Source of the DNA: JBBDXS01 sp040902195 | GTDB lineage: Bacteria > Chloroflexota > Dehalococcoidia > DSTF01 > RBG-16-68-14 | Assembly: GCA_040902195.1 (NCBI GenBank) | Contig: JBBDXS010000019.1 | Location: 124,001-188,000, forward strand | Reading direction: 5' to 3' | Length of the DNA stretch: 64,000 nucleotides | Part shown: positions 33,884 through 42,641 of the stretch, piece after piece | How the letters are laid out: each line of letters starts with the position of its first letter | Numbering within the stretch: the stretch's first letter is position 1 | The notes under the pieces: generated by a model | Told to the model about the DNA's origin: nothing | Seen by the model: the letters and a program-made list of their open reading frames with translations, nothing else | The model's database searches: none | Translations under genes and position numbers: made by a program

Positions 33884-35155
33884 CTAGATCAGCAGCGCGA
33901 CAGGTTTTTCCAGCAGACCCTGGATCTCGTTAAGGAACCGCGCGCCCTGCGCGCCGTCGGTGACGCGGTGATCGGCCGAGAGGGCGGCCTTCATCACCTG
34001 CGCGACGACGATCTCGCCATCGCGCGCGACGGGTTTCGGCTGGACGGCGCCGACACCGAGGATGGCAGTTTGTGGCGGCTGGATAATCGCGACGAGCGTC
34101 TCGACGCCGTACGGTCCGAGGTTGCTGATCGTAAACGTTCCGCCGCTGTACTCGTCTGCCTTGAGCGCGCCCGACTTCGCCCGTTCGACGAGGTCCTTGC
34201 CGGCGCGCGCGACGTCGAGGAGGCTCTTGTTCGCGCAATCGAGGATCGCCGGCGCGATCAGGCCGTCGTCGAGCGCGATCGCGATGCAGACGTTGATCTG
34301 CGTGTGCTGGCGCACTTCGTCCTCGACGAACCAGGAGTTGAAGATCGGGTGACGTTGTAACGCAATCGCGCTCGCTTTTACGATCAGGTCGTTCACGCTG
34401 ACACGAACGTCCTGGCCGGAGGTCTCGTTAAGCTCTTTCCGCGTTCGCTCCGCCTCCGTCATATCGATGTCGACCGTGATGTAGTAGTGAGGCGCCTCGC
34501 GCTTGCTCAGCGCCATGCGTCTCGCGATGGTCTGGCGCATCTTACTCCTCGCGACGGTGGTGACGGGGCCAGGTGCGGCCGCGTGCGCCTCCGCCTTCGG
34601 CGGAGCGCCGCCTGTGGCGGCGGCCTCGACGTCGCGCCGGACGATCCGGCCGTCGGGGCCACTACCGCGGATCTTCGTGAGATCGACGCCGCGTTCCTCC
34701 GCGAGCTTCCGCGCGACGGGCGAGGCGCGCACGCGGCCATCGACTCGAGGTGGCGCGGGCGCTTGTTGTCGGGTGGGGGGTGCTTTCGCCGGGGGCGTGG
34801 CGGCCGCCGGAGGCTTCTCCCTTGCTTCGGCAGGCGGTGCCCCTGCCGAGGCCTTAGTCTTCGCGGGCTCGCCTTTGGAAGCCTCGGTTGAGGAACCGTA
34901 CTTCGAGATGTCGTCCTCGGGTGCGGCGATAACGGCGATGATGGTGCCGACCGGCACCGTATCTCCTTCGTTCGCGAGGGCCTTGCGGAATGTGCCGGAG
35001 TCGAAGGCCTCGATTTCAACGTTGGCCTTGTCGGTCTCGATCTCGGCGATGATCTCCCCGCGCTCGACGGCGTCGCCCTCGTGCTTCATCCAGCGCACAA
35101 CGGTGCCTTCCTCCATGTCGGCGCCCATCTGCGGCATGACGACCTCGGAGATCAT
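33884..35155 (-). CDS. pdhC: Pyruvate dehydrogenase E2, dihydrolipoamide acetyltransferase
   Basis: A 423-residue E2. The lipoyl domain (1-76) has ETDKANVEIEAF with the modified Lys; an Ala/Pro linker (about 88-130) follows; RASPVARKLAEERGVDLTKI is the E1/E3-binding domain; and the catalytic domain ends in SADHRVTDGAQGARFLNEI with His and Asp-Gly. Transfers acetyl groups from E1 to CoA. It starts 2 bp after the E1-beta stop. Confidence 0.95.
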   Translation of the reverse strand: MISEVVMPQMGADMEEGTVVRWMKHEGDAVERGEIIAEIETDKANVEIEAFDSGTFRKALANEGDTVPVGTIIAVIAAPEDDISKYGSSTEASKGEPAKTKASAGAPPAEAREKPPAAATPPAKAPPTRQQAPAPPRVDGRVRASPVARKLAEERGVDLTKIRGSGPDGRIVRRDVEAAATGGAPPKAEAHAAAPGPVTTVARSKMRQTIARRMALSKREAPHYYITVDIDMTEAERTRKELNETSGQDVRVSVNDLIVKASAIALQRHPIFNSWFVEDEVRQHTQINVCIAIALDDGLIAPAILDCANKSLLDVARAGKDLVERAKSGALKADEYSGGTFTISNLGPYGVETLVAIIQPPQTAILGVGAVQPKPVARDGEIVVAQVMKAALSADHRVTDGAQGARFLNEIQGLLEKPVALLI

Positions 35156-35157
35156 CG

Positions 35158-36129
35158 CTAGATCAGTCCTCGAACGACGGCGACGATATCGGATGGTTGC
35201 GGCAGGGCGGCCTGCTCGAGCTGCTTCGCGTAGGGCATCGGCACGTCCGCGCCGCACACGCGCGCGACGGGCGCGTCGAGCTCGTCGAACGCCTGCTCCA
35301 TGATCAGCGTCGCGATCTCGCCCGCGAAGCCGCCGAACCTCCAGTCGTCCTCGACGACGACGGCGCGGTGTGTCTTGCGCACGGACGCAACGATCGTATC
35401 GATATCGAGGGGGCGCAGCGTGCGCAAGTTGAGCACCTCGGCCTCGATGCCGTCTTGGGCGAGCTGCTCCGCCGCCAGCACGCACTGGTACACGCTGCCG
35501 GAGTAGCCGATCAGGGTGACGTCCTTGCCTTTGCGATGGACCTCTGCCTGGCCGAACGGGAGGTCGAACGCCTCGTCCGGGACCTCGCCCTTGCGCGCGT
35601 ACAGCGCCGTGTGCTCGATGAAGATGACGGGGTTGTCGTCGCGAAAGGCCGTCTTGAGCAGCCCGCGCGCGTCGTACGGCGTGTAAGGCACCGCGACCTT
35701 GATGCCGGGGATGTGCGCGTACCAGCCCTCAAGGCTGTGCGAGTGCTGGCTCGAAAGCTGGCTGCCGGCGCCGCTTGCCATGCGGATCACCATCGGTACG
35801 TGGATCTGACCGCCCGACATGTAGCAGAGCTTCGACGCGTTGTTCACGATCTGGTCGAACGCGAGCAGGCTGAAGTTGATCGTCATCAGCTCGACCATCG
35901 GCCGCAGTCCGCCCATTGCGGCGCCGATTCCGCACCCCACGATGACCGACTCGGAGATCGGCGTGTCGATGACGCGCTCCGGACCGAACTCTTTCTGAAA
36001 GCCCTTCGTGACGGCGTAAGAGCCGCCATACGCGCCGATGTCCTCGCCCATCAGGAAGACGCGCTCGTTTGCGAGCAGCTCCTCTCGCAGCGACATACGC
36101 AGCGCCTCGCGGAACGTCAGCTCAGGCAT
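35158..36129 (-). CDS. pdhB: Pyruvate dehydrogenase E1 component, beta subunit
   Basis: A 323-residue E1-beta with VFLMGEDIGAYGGSY (Glu near residue 29), TPISESVIVGCGIGAAM and the second-half transketolase C-terminal domain (VTLIGYSGSVYQC). Works with E1-alpha to decarboxylate pyruvate with thiamine diphosphate. The 8-bp overlap with pdhA and 2-bp gap to E2 indicate one operon. Branched-chain or acetoin specificity cannot be fully excluded. Confidence 0.95.
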   Translation of the reverse strand: MPELTFREALRMSLREELLANERVFLMGEDIGAYGGSYAVTKGFQKEFGPERVIDTPISESVIVGCGIGAAMGGLRPMVELMTINFSLLAFDQIVNNASKLCYMSGGQIHVPMVIRMASGAGSQLSSQHSHSLEGWYAHIPGIKVAVPYTPYDARGLLKTAFRDDNPVIFIEHTALYARKGEVPDEAFDLPFGQAEVHRKGKDVTLIGYSGSVYQCVLAAEQLAQDGIEAEVLNLRTLRPLDIDTIVASVRKTHRAVVVEDDWRFGGFAGEIATLIMEQAFDELDAPVARVCGADVPMPYAKQLEQAALPQPSDIVAVVRGLI

Positions 36130-37132
36130 CGTGGCTGTCGCCTTGCCAGTACACGTGATCGTAGAGGGACTCGACCTGCGGGTCCGGACTCTCCTCCGCG
36201 AAACGTACGGCTTCGTTCACCACGTCTTCGATCTCCGACTGCAACTGCGCGACGGCCGGCTCATCGATGACTCCCTGCGTTTCGAGCTGGCTTCGGAACT
36301 GCGTGATCGGATCGAGACGCCTCCATTCTTCGAGCTCGCCTTTGTCGCGGTAGAGCTCCGGATCGGCCATCGAGTGGCCGCGGAAGCGATAGGTGATCGC
36401 CTCGAGGAAATACGGGCCGTAGCCGGCGCGCAGGTGGTCCGCTGCGCGCTGCGTCGCGTCGTACATCTCGAGGACGTTCATGCCGTCGATCTGCTCCGCC
36501 GGAATCGCATACGCCTGTGCGCGCTTGTACACCTCGATCACGGCGGAGACGTAGCGGATGTCTGTCCCCATGCCGAAGAAGTTGTTCTCACAAAGGAAGA
36601 TGATGGGTAGCTTCCAGACCGACGCGAGGTTGAGCGCCTCGTGGAACTCGCCTTCGTTCACGGCGCCGTCGCCGAAGACACAAAGGACGATGCGTCCATT
36701 ACGCAACCGCATGTTCGCGAGCGCGAGCCCGCACGCGAGCGGCAGATGGCCTGCCACGATGGCGTAGCCGCCCATGAAGCTGCGCGAGGTGTCGAACAGG
36801 TGCATCGAACCGCCCCGTCCCAGGCTGACGCCTGTCGCCTTGCCGAACAGCTCGGCCATAATGCGTCCGGGCTCGACGCCGCGCGCCAGCGCGTGTCCGT
36901 GGTCGCGGTAGTGCGTCAGAATGTGGTCATCGTCGTTGAGAGCCGCGATAGCGCCGACCCCTACCGCTTCCTCACCGGTATAGAGGTGCAGGAAGCCGGC
37001 GATCTTTCGCTTGGCGTACATCTCCGCCGCCTTCTCTTCGAAGCGACGGATTAGGAGCATCTGCCGGAGCAACTCGATGCGCTGCTCTTTGCTCAGCTCT
37101 TCGACCTTAGGCTTGTCCGCGATTTGCGTCAT
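36122..37132 (-). CDS. pdhA: Pyruvate dehydrogenase E1 component, alpha subunit
   Basis: A 336-residue E1-alpha. The thiamine diphosphate motif runs from FGDGAVNEGEFHEALN to LCENN, and THYRDHGHALARG is the N-terminal active-site segment. YRFRGHSMADPELYR contains the regulatory-loop region. It starts 118 bp downstream of lpdA, with a palindrome between, so it may be transcribed separately as well as from upstream. Confidence 0.95.
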   Translation of the reverse strand: MTQIADKPKVEELSKEQRIELLRQMLLIRRFEEKAAEMYAKRKIAGFLHLYTGEEAVGVGAIAALNDDDHILTHYRDHGHALARGVEPGRIMAELFGKATGVSLGRGGSMHLFDTSRSFMGGYAIVAGHLPLACGLALANMRLRNGRIVLCVFGDGAVNEGEFHEALNLASVWKLPIIFLCENNFFGMGTDIRYVSAVIEVYKRAQAYAIPAEQIDGMNVLEMYDATQRAADHLRAGYGPYFLEAITYRFRGHSMADPELYRDKGELEEWRRLDPITQFRSQLETQGVIDEPAVAQLQSEIEDVVNEAVRFAEESPDPQVESLYDHVYWQGDSHDA

Positions 37133-37179
37133 GTCTTGGCAAGTCCCCGTAGCGAGTGGCCCTTAGACCCGCGCGCACT

Positions 37180-37203
37180 GGGTGGGGTCTAAAGACCCCA
37201 CCC
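37180..37203. repeat. Perfect palindrome between lpdA and pdhA
   Basis: GGGTGGGGTCT and AGACCCCACCC form 11-bp perfect arms around AA, followed by TACGG. This could be a terminator-like or processing site that separates lpdA and pdhA mRNA levels, and it shares the CTACG-type flank of the REP-like family. Confidence 0.55.
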
Positions 37204-37250
37204 TACGGCTTCTGGCGAACAAGTGAGTGTTCATCTCTGTTGTTCCGTGG

Positions 37251-38642
37251 CTATTCCGCCCAAAAGTGGATCGCCTCGCCGTCGACGGCGAGCGCGGCCT
37301 CCTTCACGACCTCCGACAGCGTCGGGTGCGCGTGCACGGTCCAGCCCAGCTCTCGCGGCGTCGTCTCCAGCACGCTCCCGAGCGCCGCTTCCGCGAGCAG
37401 CTCCGTCGCGTCCTGGCCGATGATGTGGTAACCGACGATCTCATTTGTCTTCGCGTCCACGACGAGCTTGGCGAGACCGTCGGTGCGCTCCATCGCGATC
37501 GCTTTGCCGTTGCCGCGGTAGGGGAACGTTCCGATCTTCACCTCGATACCGCGTTCGCGCGCTTGCACCTCCGTCAGGCCGAGGCTCGCGACCTGCGGCT
37601 GGCAGTACGTGCAGCGCGGCACCTTCTCGTAGACGAGGGGCGGCGTGTCGTTCCCAGCGATGTGCTCGATGGCGGCGACGCCCATCGCGGATGCGACGTG
37701 CGCGAGCGGTAGCTTGCCCGTCACGTCGCCGATCGCGTAGACGTTAGCGACGTTCGTACGCATCTGGTCATCGATCTGTACGTAGCCGCGATCGAGGGCG
37801 ACGCCGGCCTGCTCGAGGCCGAGGCCGTCGGTGTTCGCGGCCATGCCGACACCAACGAGCACCTTGTCCGCGCTCAGCTCTTCGTCCCTGCCTCCTGCGC
37901 TGATCGACACCGTCGCGCTGCCGTTCGAGACGTTCACACCGGCGACCTTCGCTCCGGTCCGGAACGCGATGCCCTGTTGTTTGAACGCGCGCTCGAGCTG
38001 GCGGCTGATCTGCTCGTCTTCCAGCGGAACGAGGTGGTCGAGCAGCTCGACGATCGTCACCTCCGCGCCGTACGCGCGATAGAAGTACGCGAACTCGACG
38101 CCGACGGGCCCGCCGCCGACGATGACGACCGACTGCGGCGTCTCGCGCAGCTCGAGCGCCTCGCGGCTCGTGAGCACCGTCGTGCCGTCGATTTCAAGGC
38201 CGGGCAGCGAGCGCGCGTGGGCGCCTGTCGCGATGATGATGTGCTCCGCCTCGACGATCTCGCCGGACGGCTCGACAGCGATCTCCGTCGCGCTCTTGAG
38301 GCGCGCGCGGCCATCGATCACTGGGACCTTGTTCTTCTTCAGCAGGAACTCGACACCTTTGACCATGCGGTCGACAACTTTGCGGCTGCGGTCGATGGCC
38401 TTGCCTATGTCGATGTGCAGCGCGTCGTACGTGATGCCGAAGTCCTCGGAGTCGCGGAAGAGATGCACGAGCTCAGCGTTCCAGAGGAGCGCCTTGCTCG
38501 GGATGCAGCCCCAATTCAGGCACACGCCACCGACACGGTCCTGCTCGACCACGGCCGCCTTCAGCCCGAGCTGCGCAGCGCGGATCGCGGCGACGTAGCC
38601 GCCCGGCCCGCCGCCGATGATCGCCACGTCGTACTTCGCCAT
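37251..38642 (-). CDS. lpdA: Dihydrolipoamide dehydrogenase (E3)
   Basis: A 463-residue flavoprotein disulfide reductase that reoxidises lipoyl-E2. FAD loop VAIIGGGPGGYVAAIRA, redox pair C41 and C46 in GGVCLNWGCIPSK, NAD loop VVIVGGGPVGVEFAY, and the C-terminal WTVHAHPTLSE with the active-site His-Glu. Its ATG shares a base with the lipA stop (TAATG). Confidence 0.97.
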   Translation of the reverse strand: MAKYDVAIIGGGPGGYVAAIRAAQLGLKAAVVEQDRVGGVCLNWGCIPSKALLWNAELVHLFRDSEDFGITYDALHIDIGKAIDRSRKVVDRMVKGVEFLLKKNKVPVIDGRARLKSATEIAVEPSGEIVEAEHIIIATGAHARSLPGLEIDGTTVLTSREALELRETPQSVVIVGGGPVGVEFAYFYRAYGAEVTIVELLDHLVPLEDEQISRQLERAFKQQGIAFRTGAKVAGVNVSNGSATVSISAGGRDEELSADKVLVGVGMAANTDGLGLEQAGVALDRGYVQIDDQMRTNVANVYAIGDVTGKLPLAHVASAMGVAAIEHIAGNDTPPLVYEKVPRCTYCQPQVASLGLTEVQARERGIEVKIGTFPYRGNGKAIAMERTDGLAKLVVDAKTNEIVGYHIIGQDATELLAEAALGSVLETTPRELGWTVHAHPTLSEVVKEAALAVDGEAIHFWAE

Positions 38643-39565
38643 TACGAACCGCCTCGCACGGCGTTCGCGATGCCGGCCTGTTTGTGCGCGCGATAGGAAC
38701 TGCGCACGAGCGGTCCCGCCTCGACGTTGCGGAAGCCCAGCTCGCGCCCGCGCTCTACGAAAGGCTCGAACTCTTCGGGACGCCAGTAGCGCACCACGGG
38801 CAGGTGCTGCGCTGTCGGGCGCAGGTACTGGCCGATGGTGAGCAAATCGACGCGAGAGCCGCGCAAGTCCGCCATCACGTCGAAGACCTCTTCCTGCGTC
38901 TCGCCAAGCCCGACCATCAGGCCTGACTTCGTGAGCTGCGACGGGTCGATCTCTTTGGCGTGGCGCAGCAGCTCCAGCGAGCGCTCGTAGCGCGCCTTGG
39001 GCCGAACACGAGCATAGAGCCGCGGCACGGTCTCGATGTTGTGGTTGAGGACGAACGGCTGCGCGCGCACGACGGCTTCGAGCGCGTCCCAGTTGCCCAT
39101 CAGGTCCGGGATCAGCACCTCGACGCGGCAGTCCGGCCGGTCGCGGCGGATCGTGTTGATGCAGGCGGCGAAGATCGCCGCGCCGCCGTCGGGTTCGTCA
39201 TCGCGGTTCACCGACGTGATGACGACGTAATCGAGGTCGAGGGTGCTCACCGCGCGCGCGACGCGTTGCGGCTCCAGCCAGTCGAACCCGGTATCAGGAC
39301 GGCCCGTCTTTACGTTGCAGAAGCCGCACGCGCGGGTGCAAACGTCGCCCAGGATCATGAACGTCGCGGTGCCGGAGTCGAAGCACTCGCCGATGTTCGG
39401 GCAGCGAGCCTCTTCGCAGACGGTGTGCAGCTCGTTCTCGCGCAGGAGCGATTTGATCGTTTGAAACCGGTCGCCCGCGGGGAAGCGTACCTTTAGCCAC
39501 GGGGGCTTCGGTTCGCGGCCCTGCGTCGTCGTACGTTCCGTGAGCGGGATGACGGTCGAGTCCAT
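38642..39565 (-). CDS. lipA: Lipoyl synthase
   Basis: A 307-residue radical SAM enzyme that inserts sulfur into octanoyl-E2. C76, C80 and C83 in CTRACGFC bind the radical-SAM cluster, and C50, C55 and C61 bind the auxiliary cluster. ATG 39565 gives the natural N-terminus; longer readings enter lipB. The gene lies between lipB and lpdA, coupled to both. Confidence 0.97.
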   Translation of the reverse strand: MDSTVIPLTERTTTQGREPKPPWLKVRFPAGDRFQTIKSLLRENELHTVCEEARCPNIGECFDSGTATFMILGDVCTRACGFCNVKTGRPDTGFDWLEPQRVARAVSTLDLDYVVITSVNRDDEPDGGAAIFAACINTIRRDRPDCRVEVLIPDLMGNWDALEAVVRAQPFVLNHNIETVPRLYARVRPKARYERSLELLRHAKEIDPSQLTKSGLMVGLGETQEEVFDVMADLRGSRVDLLTIGQYLRPTAQHLPVVRYWRPEEFEPFVERGRELGFRNVEAGPLVRSSYRAHKQAGIANAVRGGS

Positions 39566-39567
39566 AG

Positions 39568-40269
39568 CTAACGGGCCGCGCTCAGCGTCCGCTCGCGCGC
39601 CGAGACGGTGCGGCCGCCATCGATGACGTCGATCTCGAAGACGCCCGTGAACGCGTCGACGACGGCGTCGGTCACCGCGTCCATCGACGGCGCCGTGCCC
39701 AGCACGCGCGCCATCGACGTCACTGAGATGTCGGGCATGCCACACGGGACGATGTGCGAGAAGTAATCGAGGTCTATATTCACGTTCAGCGCGAAGCCGT
39801 GGCTCGTAACGCCGCGCGAGACGTGCACGCCGATCGAAGCGATCTTCTCGTTGTCGAGCCAGACGCCGGGGCGTCCCGGCCGCCGCTCGGCATCGATGTC
39901 AAAGCGAGACAGCGCTTCGATCAGCGTCGCTTCGAGCGCGCGCACGTACCAGAGCGGCCCCTGGCCCCAGTCGTTGAGGTTGATAATCGGGTAGCCTACA
40001 AGCTGGCCCGGGCCGTGGAACGTGACGTCGCCGCCGCGGTCGATGCGCACGACCTTCGTGCCGAGCCGCGCCAGCGCGTCTTCATCGAGCAGGACGTGCT
40101 CGCTCTTGCCGCGCGCTCCAAGCGTGTACGTCGGCGGGTGTTCGAGGAGGAGCAGGTGCGGCTCACCGCCGTTGCGCAAGGCGTCGCCGAGCCGTCGCTG
40201 CTCGGCCAACGCGGCCTCGAACTCGACCAGGCCGAGGCGCTGCGCGATACAGCGGGCGGGGGAGGGCAT
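39568..40269 (-). CDS. lipB: Octanoyltransferase
   Basis: A 233-residue enzyme that moves octanoyl from acyl carrier protein to lipoyl domains. C176 in HIVPCGMPD is the acyl-cysteine and K142 in NEKIASIGV the conserved Lys; GGDVTFHGPGQLVGYP and TYTLGARG are diagnostic. It is the first gene of lipB-lipA-lpdA and is coupled to lipA by 2 bp. Confidence 0.96.
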   Translation of the reverse strand: MPSPARCIAQRLGLVEFEAALAEQRRLGDALRNGGEPHLLLLEHPPTYTLGARGKSEHVLLDEDALARLGTKVVRIDRGGDVTFHGPGQLVGYPIINLNDWGQGPLWYVRALEATLIEALSRFDIDAERRPGRPGVWLDNEKIASIGVHVSRGVTSHGFALNVNIDLDYFSHIVPCGMPDISVTSMARVLGTAPSMDAVTDAVVDAFTGVFEIDVIDGGRTVSARERTLSAAR

Positions 40270-40290
40270 CGGCGCGCTCCTGGAATGTAT

Positions 40291-40403
40291 TGCCGTGGCG
40301 ACCTGAAGGTCGCCGCTACGATTGATCTTAGCATAACGCCTACGGGAGACCCGCTAGGCATTCCCCCTACAAATGCCGTGGCGGCCTACAGGCCGACGCT
40401 ACG
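40291..40403. repeat. Cluster of three REP-like palindromes upstream of lipB
   Basis: Elements at 40291-40320 and 40374-40403 are 30-bp units of the same design, TGCCGTGGCG ... CGCTACG, identical at 25 of 30 positions, and one A-T to G-C change is compensated on the other arm. A third, poorer palindrome (GCCTACGGG ... CCCGCTAGGC) lies at 40338-40359. The last unit ends across the OsmC stop codon. Confidence 0.7.
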
Positions 40404-40842
40404 GGCCGACGAGGATGGTGTCGACGACCTTGGGAGTGCTCGCGATCGTGCGGTGGACTGGGCAGCGGCCGGCGATCTCCAGCAAGCGCTGCGTCTGCTC
40501 GTCATCGAGCGCGCCGCGGATGGAGATCTGCCGCTCGATGACCTCGACGCGCGTCGCTTCGCCGTCGACGGCTGCGTTTGAGTCTTCGGCGTGGACGCGG
40601 TCGTGAGTGAGCTGGACGGAGATGTCCTCCACGGGCCACTCCTTGCGGCGCGCGTACATGAGGAGCGTCATGGCGGTGCAGGCGCCGAGCGCCCAGAGGA
40701 GCAGCTCGTACGGGCTGGGGCCAAGGTTGTCGCCCCCGTCCGCCTCCGGTTCATCCGCGACGAACGAGTGAGGTGAGGCGGTGAGCAACAGCCCGAGGTT
40801 GTAGTCCGGCAGGTACTGGACGTTGACGGTCTTCTTCGCCAT
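40399..40842 (-). CDS. OsmC/Ohr family peroxiredoxin-like protein
   Basis: A 147-residue OsmC-family thiol peroxidase. The paired cysteines C55 (LGACTAMT) and C127 (AGRCPVH) match the family's active site. GPSPYELLLWALGAC is characteristic. It would reduce organic hydroperoxides using a lipoyl or thioredoxin donor. Ribosome site AAGGAGG precedes the ATG. Its stop codon lies inside a REP-like palindrome. Confidence 0.92.
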   Translation of the reverse strand: MAKKTVNVQYLPDYNLGLLLTASPHSFVADEPEADGGDNLGPSPYELLLWALGACTAMTLLMYARRKEWPVEDISVQLTHDRVHAEDSNAAVDGEATRVEVIERQISIRGALDDEQTQRLLEIAGRCPVHRTIASTPKVVDTILVGP

Positions 40843-40873
40843 GGTGAGGCCTCCTTGATTTGTGTCGGAGGCA

Positions 40874-40882
40874 ATCGTAGCA
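40874..40882 (-). promoter_or_regulatory. Extended -10 box of the OsmC gene
   Basis: The minus strand reads TGC-TACGAT, 31 nt before the ATG. Divergent from the HAD promoter about 40 bp away. Confidence 0.5.
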
Positions 40883-40910
40883 CGAGGGCCGGCCGGGGGC
40901 GGCAGATCGG

Positions 40911-40919
40911 TGCTACTCT
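40911..40919 (+). promoter_or_regulatory. Extended -10 box of the HAD gene
   Basis: TGC-TACTCT, 10 nt before the ATG at 40930, a leaderless-type arrangement. Confidence 0.5.
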
Positions 40920-40929
40920 GGGCAAGGCT

Positions 40930-41616
40930 ATGATCCGCGCGGTCGTCTTCGACATCGACGGGACGCTCCAGGACTGGGAGACGATGATCGACCGCGCGCT
41001 CGAGGCGCTGGCGCCTGACGTGCCGCCGGCGCACCGCGACGGGCTGGCGCAGCGTCTGCGCGCGACGCTGGAGGAGCAGGCGTTCGTCCGGCGCGAGGGC
41101 ATCGTGGTGGAGCGGAACCACTGGCTCCTGCTGGCGGACCCGGTGCCCTTGTGGCGCGCGGCCTTGCCGGGCGCAGATGCCGGTGTCGTCGAGGGCGTGG
41201 CGAACAGGTGCCGGGCGCTGCTGCGGGCGGCGCCGTACCCGGACGCGCAGCCGGCGCTGAAGTCGCTGCAGGGCCGGTACGCGATCGGCGCGCTGAGCAA
41301 TAGCCCGTACGCGGACAGGTGGCTCGCGGATCTGGGACTGCGCGAGCACTTTGCGACGGTGGTCGCGACGGAGGAGGGCTGGCGCAAGCCGCACCCGGAA
41401 GGCTTCCAGCGGGTCTGCGAAGAGCTGCGCGTGAATGCTGGCGAGGCGGTCTACGTCGGCGACGGGCTGGTGAACGACGTCGAGGGCGCGCTCAGCGCCG
41501 GGCTGGCATCGGTGTGGATAGACAGGTACGACGAGCGCCATCCGCTGCCTAAGGGCGCGCACCGTATCGCGTCGCTCGTCGAATTGGAGGCGTTGCTAGC
41601 GGAGTTTGTTCGCTAG
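40930..41616 (+). CDS. HAD superfamily hydrolase (third HAD in window)
   Basis: A 228-residue HAD phosphatase with a complete motif I (FDIDGTL, D8 and D10), motif II SNSPYADRW, Lys in RKPHPEGF and motif IV GDGLVNDVEGA. ATG 40930 matches the -10 position; upstream in-frame codons are not expected to be used. Its stop overlaps the convergent KARI-like gene by CTAG (41613-41616). Substrate unknown. Confidence 0.92.
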   Translation: MIRAVVFDIDGTLQDWETMIDRALEALAPDVPPAHRDGLAQRLRATLEEQAFVRREGIVVERNHWLLLADPVPLWRAALPGADAGVVEGVANRCRALLRAAPYPDAQPALKSLQGRYAIGALSNSPYADRWLADLGLREHFATVVATEEGWRKPHPEGFQRVCEELRVNAGEAVYVGDGLVNDVEGALSAGLASVWIDRYDERHPLPKGAHRIASLVELEALLAEFVR

Positions 41617-42641
41617 CGCTTGCGTTCTTGGGCCTTGCGCACGGCTTCGCGCAGGCGTTGCTCGATCGGCGTAAACGGGTTCGCCGCCTTGGCGAGCGAG
41701 CGGAGCTGCTCGAACTTCTCGCTGCCCGTCGCGCGCTCCTGCGCCCACTCCCTAGCGAATGTGCCGTCGCGCAGCTCTGCGAGGACCTTCTGTAGGTGCG
41801 CGCGCGCCGGCTCGCGATCGAACGCGATGCTGCGGGTCATGCCGCCGTACTGGCTCGTGCGCGAGTGGAGGCGTGACTGCTCGGCGAAGCCAAGCTCGGC
41901 CATCGCCTCGAACGTATGCGACATCTCACCGGAGAGGTAGAGTTCGAGGATCAGCGCCTCCGGCGACAGCCCGGCCTCGATGCCGACGGCGAGCGTCTGG
42001 AAGACGAGGCTGCCGAGGATCGCGCCGAAGCCCTGTTCCATCAGCAGATCGATCACCGTCTCGTCGTCCGCCGACAGCTCGATCGCGCCCAGGCGCAGCG
42101 AGCCGATGCCAGCCGCGAGCGCGAGAACAGTGTCCCACGCCCGGCCGCTCGCGTCCTGCTCGACCGAAACGTAGCTGTAGAAGCCTTCGCCCCGCTCGAA
42201 CAGCTCGCGCACCTTCTGGCCGATCATGCGCGGTGCGAGCAAAACGACGTCGACATCCGGCCGGATCTCGATCTCCTTGTAGGTCAGGTTGTAGCCGGAG
42301 GCGACGACCAGCGTGTCGCTCGCGCTGAGGTGTGGCGCGATCTGGGCGCGGAAGATCTCCGGCAGGTCCTCGTCCGGGACGAGCAGGAACAGCACATTGG
42401 CGCGCTTTGCTGCGTCCACGACAGAGAGGAGCTCGAAGCCGTCCGATTGCGCGTCGTCCCACGTGCTGTCGCGCTGCGTTGCGACGACGATCGTGTTTGA
42501 TGGGAGACTATCGCGCAGGTTGAGGGCCTGGGCGCGGCCCTGGTTGCCGTAGCCGGCGAAGGCAATCGTGCGACCGTCGAGGGCGTGCAGGTCGGCGTCG
42601 GCTTCTCCGAAGATGCGCAGCGGCGGAGCGCCTTCCGTCAT
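41613..42641 (-). CDS. Divergent ketol-acid reductoisomerase-like protein
   Basis: A 342-residue KARI homologue. The Rossmann loop GYGNQGRAQALNLRDS, LLVPDEDLPEIF, DVVLLAPRMIGQKVRE, VEQDASGRAWD and DDETVIDLLMEQ (D198 and E202, the Mg-binding pair) align with KARI. But the catalytic His of the HGFNI segment is Ser115 (ASGYNL) and the PKGPGH motif reads PRMIGQ. No ilvB, ilvN or ilvD is nearby. It may be a retooled NADP reductase or a non-valine/isoleucine paralogue. It is coupled to DUF3090 by ATGA. Confidence 0.82.
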   Translation of the reverse strand: MTEGAPPLRIFGEADADLHALDGRTIAFAGYGNQGRAQALNLRDSLPSNTIVVATQRDSTWDDAQSDGFELLSVVDAAKRANVLFLLVPDEDLPEIFRAQIAPHLSASDTLVVASGYNLTYKEIEIRPDVDVVLLAPRMIGQKVRELFERGEGFYSYVSVEQDASGRAWDTVLALAAGIGSLRLGAIELSADDETVIDLLMEQGFGAILGSLVFQTLAVGIEAGLSPEALILELYLSGEMSHTFEAMAELGFAEQSRLHSRTSQYGGMTRSIAFDREPARAHLQKVLAELRDGTFAREWAQERATGSEKFEQLRSLAKAANPFTPIEQRLREAVRKAQERKR

